Positions 7,712 through 15,643 of a DNA stretch of 64,000 nt are shown here, one piece after another. Source of the DNA: Prosthecobacter sp. (GTDB lineage: Bacteria; Verrucomicrobiota; Verrucomicrobiia; Verrucomicrobiales; Verrucomicrobiaceae). The translations under genes and the position numbers were made by a program. The stretch is taken from the NCBI RefSeq assembly GCF_034366625.1, contig NZ_JAXMIH010000007.1, positions 1 to 64,000 of the forward strand, written 5' to 3'. The notes below the pieces were generated by a model. It ran no database searches and had not been told where the DNA came from. It was given only the letters and a program-made list of their open reading frames with translations. Numbering within the stretch: the stretch's first letter is position 1; the number at the start of each line of letters is the position of its first letter.

Positions 7712-8812
7712 ATGTCAAAGCCAGCTTCCAGTTCCAAAGCCTCTCTCAGCGGGGTCATTCAGCCGGTGCGCATCGGGTTCATCCCGCTTGCGGACTGTGC
7801 CCCGCTGCTGGTGGCCAGGGAGCGCGAGCTGTTCCGCAAGCATGGCGTGCGCGTCGAGTTGAGTTGTGAGGTCGGATGGGCCACCATCCGGGAGAAACTG
7901 CTCTACGGCCAGGTGGATGCTGCTCATGCCATTGCCGGCCTTGCGCTGGCCATGCGCATGGGGCTGAGCACTCCGCCCTGCCGGGTGGTGGCCCCGTTCG
8001 TCTTCAATCTGCATGGCAACGCGATCACACTGAGCCGCGATCTCTGGAACCGTGGTGTGCGTGATGCCGCGAGCCTGAAAAAACTCATCCGCAGCACCAC
8101 CAGCCGCCGTTTTACCTTCGGCGTCGTTTCGCGCTGCTCATCCCACAATTTCCTGCTGCGCCAGTGGCTGCGCTCCGGCGGCATCGATGTGGACAGTGAT
8201 GTGCGCATTGTGGTTCTGCCTCCCACACAGGTGGTCGCCAACCTCGCCGCCGGTCTCGTGGATGGCTACTGCGTCGGCGAGCCGTGGAACTCCGTCGCTG
8301 TCGAAAAAGGCATCGGCTGGATCGCCGCCACCAGCGAGCAGCTCGCCCCCGGCCATCCCGAGAAAGTATTGCTCACGACCGAGAACTTCATCGAGGGCCA
8401 CAGGGAAGAAGCCAGCGCCATCACGACGGCGCTCAAAGAAGCCTGTGTGTTTTGCGATGCCAAAGAAAACCGCGCTGAGGTGGCCCACCTACTCGCCACC
8501 AGCGGTTACTTCAATGGCAACGAGGAAATCTTGAAACGCTCGCTCGTGGGGCCGCTCGATCTCGGCACGGAGGACTCCGCCGACGTCACCAACTTCCACA
8601 TCTTCCACCGTCGCGAGGCCAACGAGCCCACCAGCGAGCGTGGACGCTGGCTGCTGGATGAATTCATCGCCAACAAGTTGCTCCTGCCCGCGCAACGAGC
8701 CGAGGCCACCGAGGCCCTTCGCGCCTGCTGGACCTCAGACGCCCTCACTTTTCCCAAAGCATCCGCCGCCGCCCCCCAAACCAACAAACGCATCAAACAC
8801 GCCCTCGCATGA
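7712..8812 (+). CDS. cytoplasmic NrtA-like protein, possible NasS-type nitrate/nitrite sensor
   Basis: A 366-residue protein homologous to the NrtA/CmpA solute-binding proteins: VRIGFIPLADCAPLLVARERELF at the start, the hinge VVLPPTQVVANL and the family block GYCVGEPWNSVA. It shares this architecture with the next gene. Unlike that gene it has no signal peptide or twin-arginine motif, so it should stay in the cytoplasm. In proteobacteria, signal-less NrtA homologues are NasS, the nitrate sensor that holds the antiterminator NasT; no NasT (ANTAR) gene is present in this window. ATG 7712 is preferred over ATG 7703 because GGATGG lies at a suitable distance. Its stop overlaps nrtA by ATGA. An alternative is a degenerate transporter component. 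Confidence 0.75.
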   Translation: MSKPASSSKASLSGVIQPVRIGFIPLADCAPLLVARERELFRKHGVRVELSCEVGWATIREKLLYGQVDAAHAIAGLALAMRMGLSTPPCRVVAPFVFNLHGNAITLSRDLWNRGVRDAASLKKLIRSTTSRRFTFGVVSRCSSHNFLLRQWLRSGGIDVDSDVRIVVLPPTQVVANLAAGLVDGYCVGEPWNSVAVEKGIGWIAATSEQLAPGHPEKVLLTTENFIEGHREEASAITTALKEACVFCDAKENRAEVAHLLATSGYFNGNEEILKRSLVGPLDLGTEDSADVTNFHIFHRREANEPTSERGRWLLDEFIANKLLLPAQRAEATEALRACWTSDALTFPKASAAAPQTNKRIKHALA

Positions 8813-10083
8813 ACCCCACAACTCCAATCACCCGTCGTTCCATCCTCCGCACCGCCGGTCTCGGTGCTCTCTTCTCCGGCCTGCCGCAAGGCTGGATCGG
8901 CTCCGCCTACGCTGACGACTCCCCCGAAATGCCCGACATCAAACTCGGCATGATCGCCCTCACTGACTGCTCCAGCATCGTCGTCGCCCACGAAAAAGGT
9001 CACTTCAAAAAGTTTGGCATCAACTCCACCGTCAGCAAAGGCGCGAGCTGGGCCGCGATTCGCGATTCTCTCACCAACGGTGACATCCAGGCCACGCACA
9101 TGCTCCTCGGCATGCCGATTGCCAGCACCATGGGCCTCGGTGGTGCGCCGAAGAAACCGATGATCGCCCCCTTCATCCTGAACCGCAACGGCCAGGCCAT
9201 CACGCTCGCCAATTCGCTCAAAGGCAAGGTCGCAGCGGACCCTAAAGCGCTGAAACCCCTCGTTGATGCTGCCAAGGCCAGCGGCAATCCGATGACCTTC
9301 GCGATGACTTTCCCGCCGGGAACGCATGCCATGTGGATGCGCTATTACCTCGCCGCAGGTGGCATCAATCCAGGCGATGCCGCAGGTGCGGGCGCTGACG
9401 TTTCCCTTATCACCGTGCCACCTCCCCAGATGGTCGCAAACATGAAGGTCGGCAAGATGGACGGCTTCTGCGTCGGTGAGCCTTGGAACGCCAAGACCAT
9501 TGCCGAAGACATCGGCTTCACTTCCATCGCCACACAAGGCATCTGGAAGGATCACCCGGAAAAAGTCTGTGCCTTCACGGAGGAATTCGCCGCCAAAAAT
9601 CCCAAGACCGTCAAAGCCGTGATGAAAGCGCTGCACGAAGCCAGCGTGTGGCTCGACAAGATGGAGAATCGCGAGGAGCAGGCAAACATCGTCAGCGCCG
9701 CGACCTACATCAACTGCCCGCCGGAAACGATCCTCGGTCGTCTCATGGGCAAGTATGACATGGGTGATGGCCGCAAGATCAAAGACCCCGATTACATGAT
9801 CTTCAGTGACCGCAACTGCAACTACCCGCAGGCCAAGTATGCCAAGTGGTGGCTCACGCAGCTCCGCCGCTGGGGCTTCACGGAAGGCGCTCCTGATTAT
9901 GAGGGCGTGGCCAAACAGGTCATGCGCGCCGATCTCTACGAAGAAGCCATGAAGGAAATCGGCTACGCCCACGGCGGTGTCGATGAGAAACCGGAGACTC
10001 TCTTCGACGGCGTCACCTTTGATCCGAAGGCCGATCTCGAAGCCTATGCCGCGTCCTTCGCGGTCAAGACGCTCAAGGCTTAA
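8809..10083 (+). CDS. nrtA: nitrate ABC transporter substrate-binding protein NrtA
   Basis: Periplasmic nitrate (or nitrite) binding protein of the NrtABCD importer. The N-terminus carries a twin-arginine signal, TRRSILRTAGLGALF, so export should be by the Tat route, as for many NrtA proteins. The mature 390-residue body has the NrtA family landmarks KLGMIALTDCSSIVVAHEKG, ATHMLLGMPIASTMGLGG, FPPGTHAMWMRYYLAAGGI and GFCVGEPWN. The total of 424 residues is normal. It begins within the stop of the sensor-like gene (ATGA at 8809-8812) and is followed 23 bases later by nrtB. Nitrate rather than bicarbonate is inferred from the reductase genes downstream. Confidence 0.92.
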   Translation: MNPTTPITRRSILRTAGLGALFSGLPQGWIGSAYADDSPEMPDIKLGMIALTDCSSIVVAHEKGHFKKFGINSTVSKGASWAAIRDSLTNGDIQATHMLLGMPIASTMGLGGAPKKPMIAPFILNRNGQAITLANSLKGKVAADPKALKPLVDAAKASGNPMTFAMTFPPGTHAMWMRYYLAAGGINPGDAAGAGADVSLITVPPPQMVANMKVGKMDGFCVGEPWNAKTIAEDIGFTSIATQGIWKDHPEKVCAFTEEFAAKNPKTVKAVMKALHEASVWLDKMENREEQANIVSAATYINCPPETILGRLMGKYDMGDGRKIKDPDYMIFSDRNCNYPQAKYAKWWLTQLRRWGFTEGAPDYEGVAKQVMRADLYEEAMKEIGYAHGGVDEKPETLFDGVTFDPKADLEAYAASFAVKTLKA

Positions 10084-10106
10084 CCCCAAAACCGCATAGC
10101 CGCATC

Positions 10107-10991
10107 ATGCACCTGATCCAACGCTTCAAACTCGATTCGATCTTCCTCCCGCTGGGAGCGATCCTGGTCACCTGCTTCTTTTGGTATGTGATCGCCGGGA
10201 AATCCATCGTCACTGAGAAAGTCGATGACTTCGGAGACAAGGTCAAAGTCACCAAACGCGAAGGCCTTTCCGCCGACCTGCCCACCCCGGCGGAGACGTG
10301 GACGGCGAGCAAGCTCTACATCACGGAGCCCTTCGCGAAGCGTGGAGAGTTGGATCAGGGCATCTTGCGGTTCACATGGATGTCCCTCGTGCTCGTCGCA
10401 CAGGGATACGCCATCGCCCTCATCGTTGGGACGCCGATTGGCTTCTTCCTCGGCCTCTCGAAGCCATTCACGAAGGCCTTTGACCCGATCATCCAAGTGC
10501 TGCGGCCCGTTTCACCGCTCGCATGGCTGCCACTCGGCATGATTCTCTTCAGCGGGGTCAAGATCGTCAATGGTGAGGGTCGCACCACCTTCGGTGCCTC
10601 GGATGCCGCCGCGCTCTTCACCATAGCCATCTGTGCCATGTGGCCCACCGTCATGAACACCGCGGTCGGTGTCCGCGCCGTGCCGGTGGACTACCTGAAT
10701 GTGGCCAAAGTGCTCAAGCTCTCGAAGAGCAAAACGCTCTGGAAGGTGCTCGTGCCCGCCACGCTGCCCTACATGTTCACCGGCTTCCGCCTCAGCCTGG
10801 GCATTGCCTGGCTCGTCATTGTGGCGGTGGAAATGCTCACCGGCATGCCCGGCGTGGGAGGCTTCCTCTGGCAGCAATACAACGCCAACAGTTACGCCCA
10901 CATCATTCTCTGCATCCTCACCATCGGCGTCATCGGCTACGTGCTCGACCGCCTGATGAGTGTCGTCGAATCGCGGTTCAAGACCGCTTAA
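10107..10991 (+). CDS. nrtB: nitrate ABC transporter permease NrtB
   Basis: Inner-membrane permease of the nitrate importer, 294 residues. It shows an N-terminal helix (about 11-30), a charged periplasmic loop of about 60 residues, then five helices with the ABC importer EAA-type loop VPVDYLNVAKVLKLSKSKTLWKVLVPATLPYMFTG-like region (about 191-225), where the conserved glycine-containing turn contacts the ATPases. The end, SYAHIILCILTIGVIGYVLDRL, matches NrtB/SsuC proteins. Only one permease gene is present, so the pore is expected to be a homodimer energised by the two different ATPases that follow. Confidence 0.9.
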   Translation: MHLIQRFKLDSIFLPLGAILVTCFFWYVIAGKSIVTEKVDDFGDKVKVTKREGLSADLPTPAETWTASKLYITEPFAKRGELDQGILRFTWMSLVLVAQGYAIALIVGTPIGFFLGLSKPFTKAFDPIIQVLRPVSPLAWLPLGMILFSGVKIVNGEGRTTFGASDAAALFTIAICAMWPTVMNTAVGVRAVPVDYLNVAKVLKLSKSKTLWKVLVPATLPYMFTGFRLSLGIAWLVIVAVEMLTGMPGVGGFLWQQYNANSYAHIILCILTIGVIGYVLDRLMSVVESRFKTA

Positions 10992-11010
10992 CCCCAACTC
11001 TGATCGAGAT

Positions 11011-11931
11011 ATGCCGCTTATCGAAATCAAAGGAGCCTCCAAAGGATTTGGACTGCCGGGCAATCGTTCCGAGGTGCTCAAAAACATCAATCTCAGCCTG
11101 ACTGAAGGCGAGTTCGTCGTCATCGTCGGTTATTCTGGCTCCGGGAAGTCCACGTTGATCAACCTGATCTCCGGCTTGGTCAAGCCTGACACTGGCGAAG
11201 CTCTCATCGAAGGCAAAAAGATCACTGAACCCGGTCCAGATCGCGGTTTGGTCTTCCAAAACTACTCGTTGCTGCCCTGGCTCACGGTGGAGGAAAACAT
11301 TGCGCTAGCCGTCGATGAAGTCTTCAGAGACTGGACCAAGGAGCAGCGCAAAGAGCATGTACAAAAGTACATCGACATGGTCAAGCTCACTGCGGCGGCG
11401 CACAAACTGCCGAAAGAACTCTCGGGCGGCATGCGGCAGCGCGTTTCCTTGGCCCGAACTCTGGCCATGACACCGAAGGTGCTGCTGCTCGATGAGCCTC
11501 TGAGCGCGCTCGACGCCCTCACCCGCGCCACTTTGCAGGACGAGATCAGTGACATCTGGCGTGAAAATCTCACCACCGTGCTGTGGATCACGAATGATCC
11601 TGATGAGGCGCTGTTGCTCGCGGATCGTGTCATTCCGCTGCTGCCCACATCTCCGGCCACGCTCGGTGAACCCATTGTGGTGGATCTGGAGCGGCCACGC
11701 GACCGCAAGACTCTCAATCACGACCCCAAGTTCAAGAAACTTCGAACTCAACTCATCACCACGCTGCTGGACGCCAAAGGTCGCACGAAGTCGAAGACCA
11801 GCGTGAAGCTCACCATGCCCGACATCCTGCCCGAAGACCTTACTTACGTGAACTCGCTGCAGTTCCTCAATCGCAGCGGACCGAAACGCCGTTCTGACAA
11901 CAAGCGCGAAGAAGTGGAGGTGGCCGCATGA
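11011..11931 (+). CDS. nrtC: nitrate ABC transporter ATP-binding protein (NrtC-type ATPase with Asn in H-loop)
   Basis: A 306-residue ABC ATPase. Walker A is GYSGSGKS (40-47), the Q-loop is in [11 protein letters not shown], the signature is LSGGM (137-141) and Walker B is VLLLDE (157-162). The switch position that is normally His (ITHD) reads ITND here, with Asn195. The cyanobacterial NrtC has an extra C-terminal NrtA-like domain; this protein lacks it and ends in a basic-acidic tail, so only the ATPase half corresponds. The start at ATG 11011 is chosen because the 17 residues before it are translation of the nrtB end. It overlaps nrtD by ATGA. The missing histidine suggests one weak ATP site in a heterodimer. 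Confidence 0.88.
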   Translation: MPLIEIKGASKGFGLPGNRSEVLKNINLSLTEGEFVVIVGYSGSGKSTLINLISGLVKPDTGEALIEGKKITEPGPDRGLVFQNYSLLPWLTVEENIALAVDEVFRDWTKEQRKEHVQKYIDMVKLTAAAHKLPKELSGGMRQRVSLARTLAMTPKVLLLDEPLSALDALTRATLQDEISDIWRENLTTVLWITNDPDEALLLADRVIPLLPTSPATLGEPIVVDLERPRDRKTLNHDPKFKKLRTQLITTLLDAKGRTKSKTSVKLTMPDILPEDLTYVNSLQFLNRSGPKRRSDNKREEVEVAA

Positions 11932-12806
11932 GTGCGCATCTCCCCATGCTCGAACTGGACCGTCTGTGGAAGACGTATGCCACACCGAAAGGTCCGGCGA
12001 CGATCGTCAAAAACTTCAACCTCAAGCTCAAGGAGGGCGAGTTCACCACGCTCATCGGTCACAGCGGCTGCGGCAAGAGCACTGTGCTCATGATGGTCGC
12101 CGGCCTCAGTGATCTGAGCCAAGGCAACATGATCCTCGGCGGCCGTGAGGCCACCGGCCCCGGACCCGACCGTGGCATCGTGTTTCAATCCCCATGCCTC
12201 CTGCCGTGGATGACCGCGTTTGAAAACGTCATGCTAGGCGTAAACCAGGTCTATTTCACCGCCAGCAAGGCCGAGCGCCGCCAGATGGCCGAGTATTATC
12301 TCACCATCGTCGGCCTAGGCGAGGCGATGCACAAATACCCCGGCGAACTCTCGCAGGGCATGCGCCAGCGTGTCGGCATCGCCCGCGCCTTCGTGCTCCA
12401 GCCGAAAATGCTGCTGCTCGACGAGCCCTTTGGCATGCTGGACTCGCTCACACGTTATGAATTACAGGAGGTCCTGCTCGAACTCTGGCGTCGTAACCGC
12501 ATCACCACGCTCATGGTCACGCATGACGTCGATGAGGCCATCTTCCTCTCCGACCGCGTGGTGATGATGACCGACGGCCCCGAGGCCGAGGTGGGCGACA
12601 TCTTGCAGATCCCTTTCGAGCGTCCGCGCAACCGCAAGCAGATCATGGAAGACCCGCGCTACTACGAGCTGCGCGAGCATCTCATCACCTTTCTCAACGA
12701 CCGCTCGCACATCCGTCCGAGCCGTGAGCCGCAATTCAAGCCTTCGCCGGACATGGCGGCCGAAATGGCCGCTCATCCCTTTCCCCTCCCTGCAGCCGCC
12801 GCATAG
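11928..12806 (+). CDS. nrtD: nitrate ABC transporter ATP-binding protein NrtD
   Basis: Second ABC ATPase of the importer, 292 residues. Walker A is GHSGCGKS (44-51), the Q-loop follows in [11 protein letters not shown], the signature is LSQGM, Walker B is MLLLDE, and the switch histidine is intact in MVTHDVDEA (His199). The body after the ATPase core, [25 protein letters not shown], is typical of the nitrate/sulfonate family and mirrors the same segment of NrtC. Translation is coupled to nrtC by the ATGA overlap. The C-terminal 30 residues are Pro/Ala-rich and unstructured. Confidence 0.92.
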   Translation: MSAHLPMLELDRLWKTYATPKGPATIVKNFNLKLKEGEFTTLIGHSGCGKSTVLMMVAGLSDLSQGNMILGGREATGPGPDRGIVFQSPCLLPWMTAFENVMLGVNQVYFTASKAERRQMAEYYLTIVGLGEAMHKYPGELSQGMRQRVGIARAFVLQPKMLLLDEPFGMLDSLTRYELQEVLLELWRRNRITTLMVTHDVDEAIFLSDRVVMMTDGPEAEVGDILQIPFERPRNRKQIMEDPRYYELREHLITFLNDRSHIRPSREPQFKPSPDMAAEMAAHPFPLPAAAA

Positions 12807-12841
12807 CCGAAAAACAACACACCCACATAATAACCCATCAT

Positions 12842-14245
12842 ATGAAAAGGCTCATCCCGATCCTGCTGGCGACGTCCTCGCTAGCTCTCGCTCAAACCCC
12901 CGCGGCCAAACCCGCCGCGTCACCACCACCGGCTCCTGCCTATGGTCCGGCTCCCGCCGTTCCCACCTATACGCCGATCAAGTTCGGCAAACTCACCGTC
13001 GATGTTCAGGAGAAGATGCGTTTTGAGATCCGTGACAACAACTTTGACTTCGACAGCGCCATCAACGGCCCGCAGGATGCCTCCTGGCTGCTCCAGCGCT
13101 TTCGCCTTGGTCTTGGCTACGATGTGAATCCTTGGCTGAAGTTCTACATTCAAGGCCAGGACGTGCGTGAGCTCGGCGGCAGCCGCCCAAACAACATCGG
13201 CACCTTCGCTGCGGAAGGCGACGATGTGTTCGACATCCTCAAAGCCTATGTGCAGTTGGGGAACCCCAAAAAAGGTCTCAGTGCCACCATTGGGCGCCAG
13301 TTCCTCAACTACGGCGACCAACGCCTCGTGGGTCCGCTCGAGTGGCTCAATCAAGCGCGCACCTTTGATGCCGTGAAGTTTCGCTATACGACGCAGAAGT
13401 ACGCGCTCGACTTCTTCGTGTCCTCGCCGGTGGCCTTCAGCGATTACATGTGGAACCAGTCCGGCTTCCTCGACAACGACGAGTCGCTCAATACCTATTT
13501 CAGCGGCCTCTACTTCTCGACGGGGTTCATCCCGATCAACACCACCACCGACTTCTACGTCTTCCACAAGCGTGACGACGGTGACGCCACCTTCGGCCCT
13601 CGTCGTGGCAAAACGGACTTCCTGACCTTCGGCACCCTTTGGAAAGGCGATCCGAAAAAGCTCGGCGGTTTCGATTATGAAACTGAAATGGCCTTCCAGA
13701 CTGGCGAAGTCTCCGGCCGCAATCTCAGCGCCTACGCCGGTCACTGGGGTGTGGGTTACAACTGGCTGAAGAACTCGTGGAAGCCACGTCTCGGCATCCA
13801 GTATAACTACGGTTCAGGCGACGGTGACCCGAATGATGGTGACATCGGCACGTTTCAAAACCTGTATCCCACCAACCACATGTTCTACGGTTACATGGAC
13901 ACCACGGCGTGGATGAACATGCACAACCCGCAGATCAACCTCAGCTTCACGCCAACGGCCAAGCTGAAGGTCATGCTGGACTACCATCTCTATTGGATGG
14001 CGAACACGGCGGACGCCTGGTATCGGGTGAATGGCGCCACCCGCGTGCGGCCGGTCAATGGTGCCTCAACCTCGGCCAGCAGCTTCCGTGGCCAGGAGAT
14101 CGATCTCACCGCCATCTACAAGCTCAATTCGCATGTGGCGCTCCAGACCGGTTACAGCGTGTTTCTTCCTGGCGACTATCTCTCTGACACGGGCCCGCAC
14201 AGCACCGCCCACTTCGGTTACTTCCAGGTTCAGATCGACTTCTGA
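12842..14245 (+). CDS. outer-membrane beta-barrel porin, alginate-export-family type
   Basis: A 467-residue exported protein: signal peptide to about residue 18 (LALAQ), a Pro/Ala-rich linker, then alternating amphipathic strands (RFRLGLGYDVNPWLKFYIQGQDVR, GRQFLNYGDQRLVGPLEWLNQARTFD split over the barrel) and a C-terminal phenylalanine (VQIDF), the usual outer-membrane insertion signal. The GRQ...L.GP..W....R.FD block is the mark of the alginate-export/AlgE-like porin family. Its place directly after nrtD, 35 bases on, suggests it is the outer-membrane channel for nitrate rather than for alginate. That role is inference. Confidence 0.82.
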   Translation: MKRLIPILLATSSLALAQTPAAKPAASPPPAPAYGPAPAVPTYTPIKFGKLTVDVQEKMRFEIRDNNFDFDSAINGPQDASWLLQRFRLGLGYDVNPWLKFYIQGQDVRELGGSRPNNIGTFAAEGDDVFDILKAYVQLGNPKKGLSATIGRQFLNYGDQRLVGPLEWLNQARTFDAVKFRYTTQKYALDFFVSSPVAFSDYMWNQSGFLDNDESLNTYFSGLYFSTGFIPINTTTDFYVFHKRDDGDATFGPRRGKTDFLTFGTLWKGDPKKLGGFDYETEMAFQTGEVSGRNLSAYAGHWGVGYNWLKNSWKPRLGIQYNYGSGDGDPNDGDIGTFQNLYPTNHMFYGYMDTTAWMNMHNPQINLSFTPTAKLKVMLDYHLYWMANTADAWYRVNGATRVRPVNGASTSASSFRGQEIDLTAIYKLNSHVALQTGYSVFLPGDYLSDTGPHSTAHFGYFQVQIDF

Positions 14246-14256
14246 TCTGCCTCCCC

Positions 14257-14302
14257 TTTTGCCCGCATGCCAGGGTGATGACACCCGGCATGCGGGTCAA
14301 AA
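14257..14302. terminator. strong stem-loop after the porin gene
   Basis: CCCGCATGCC (14262-14271) pairs with GGCATGCGGG (14287-14296), extended inward by GGGTG/CACCC around ATGA and outward by TTTTG/CAAAA with single-base bulges. It lies 12 bases after the porin stop, in a 172-base gap inside the cluster. There is no T-run on the plus strand, so it may be an mRNA-stability or partial-termination element that separates the transporter block from the reduction block. Confidence 0.5.
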
Positions 14303-14369
14303 TGGATGAGAACCATTCATCAATATCATAAAAAAGATTCAAGACGCTATTTGATGCCGGGGCCAAAGT

Positions 14370-14385
14370 TGGCACGCCTGCGGCT
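14370..14385 (+). promoter_or_regulatory. candidate sigma-54 promoter before the MFS carrier gene
   Basis: TGGCACGCCTGCGGCT matches the whole -24 element TGGCACG and has the -12 GC at the exact spacing, with a weak remainder of the -12 box (CGGCT against TTGCW). The implied start is near 14396, giving a 22-base leader to the ATG at 14418. Together with the match at 7681 it suggests nitrogen control of both blocks. Confidence 0.42.
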
Positions 14386-14417
14386 TATGAGATGGGAGCA
14401 ACCAACCAAGCTCCCTG

Positions 14418-15623
14418 ATGAAATTCTCCGACCTTAAAACCTCCGGCCACTGGCCCACACTGCTCACAGCTTTCCTCTATTTTGATGTCAGCTTCATGGT
14501 CTGGACCATCCTCGGCGCGCTCGGTGCGCAGATCGGCAGCACGCTGCATCTCACCCCTGAACAAAAAGGTCTCATGGTTGCCATCCCTTATCTCTCCGGT
14601 GCTTTCATCCGCATCCTGCTTGGCATGCTGGTGGACCGCATCGGCGCGAAGAACACCGGCATCATCGCCCAGCTCATCGTCATCGCGGGCATGACCACCG
14701 CCTGGCTCACCGGGTTGCATCAGTTCTCCCACACGCTCATGCTCGGCCTCGTGCTTGGTGTGGCGGGTGCCAGTTTCGCCGTGGCGCTGCCGCAGGCCGG
14801 CCGCTGGTATCCGCCGAACATGCAGGGCCTCGTCCTTGGCCTCGCTGGAGCCGGGAACGTCGGTGTCGTCATTGATGCGATCCTCGCGCCGCGACTCGCT
14901 GCCGCGTATGGCTGGAATGCCGTGTTCGGCCTTGCGCTCATCCCGTTGCTGCTCGTGCTCGTCGTCTATATGATTTTCTCCAAAGAGGCGGTCGTGAAGG
15001 TGAAAAAGAAGACGCCGAAGGACTATGTGAACCTGCTGAAGGAAAAAGACGCGCACTGGTTCTGCTTTTTCTACACCATCAGCTTCGGCGGCTTCTCCGG
15101 CCTGGCCGCCTCCCTCATCATTTACTTCACCTCGGAGTTTCAGCTTTCTGCGGTTGATGCGGGCTCGTGGGCGGCTCTTTGCACGCTGGTCGGCGCGCTC
15201 GGCAGGCCGGTGGGCGGCGCGCTGGCGGACCGCCTTGGCGGCATTCGTGCGCTGCATGTCTTCTTCATCGTCGCCGCGCTTTCACTCGTGCTTGCTGCAT
15301 ATGCCGGATCGCTGGCGTTGTGTGCAGTGGGCTTCTTCCTCGCCTCCGGGGCGTTCGGCATGGCCAATGGCTCGGTCTTCCAGCTCCTGCCACAACGTTT
15401 TGCCAAGGACATCGGTGTCATGACCGGTCTGGTCGGCTGCGGCGGTGGTCTTGGTGGCTTTTTACTCGCCAGCTCGCTTGGTTATTCCAAGGGCCTTACC
15501 GGCACCTATCATGTGGGCCTGCTCGCCTTCGCCGCTCTCTGCATCCTCGCCCTCATCGGCCTCAATCTCGTCAAACTGCGCTGGCGCACGACTTGGGGTG
15601 CTATGGCTGAAGCCCGCATCTGA
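14418..15623 (+). CDS. narK: MFS nitrate/nitrite transporter (NNP family)
   Basis: A 401-residue major-facilitator protein with twelve predicted helices. It carries the nitrate-nitrite porter signatures: the G-rich motif LGLAGAGNVGVVIDAILAP in helix 5 and the second, GLVGCGGGLGGFLLASS, in helix 11, together with the A-motif-like LVDRIGAKNTG loop and an RW/R-containing helix 4 (LPQAGRWYPP). It would import nitrate or exchange nitrate and nitrite across the inner membrane, duplicating the ABC importer at lower affinity. Such carriers are called NarK, NasA or NrtP by different authors; the symbol is used in the broad sense. It starts a second block after the hairpin at 14257. Confidence 0.9.
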   Translation: MKFSDLKTSGHWPTLLTAFLYFDVSFMVWTILGALGAQIGSTLHLTPEQKGLMVAIPYLSGAFIRILLGMLVDRIGAKNTGIIAQLIVIAGMTTAWLTGLHQFSHTLMLGLVLGVAGASFAVALPQAGRWYPPNMQGLVLGLAGAGNVGVVIDAILAPRLAAAYGWNAVFGLALIPLLLVLVVYMIFSKEAVVKVKKKTPKDYVNLLKEKDAHWFCFFYTISFGGFSGLAASLIIYFTSEFQLSAVDAGSWAALCTLVGALGRPVGGALADRLGGIRALHVFFIVAALSLVLAAYAGSLALCAVGFFLASGAFGMANGSVFQLLPQRFAKDIGVMTGLVGCGGGLGGFLLASSLGYSKGLTGTYHVGLLAFAALCILALIGLNLVKLRWRTTWGAMAEARI

Positions 15624-15643
15624 TTCAAAGCACGTTTATAGCG

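Noticed and set aside
8506..10089. 527-codon open frame on the minus strand
   Set aside because: Fully antisense to the end of the NrtA-like sensor gene and to nrtA, both with clear families and ATGA coupling; a by-product of high third-position GC.
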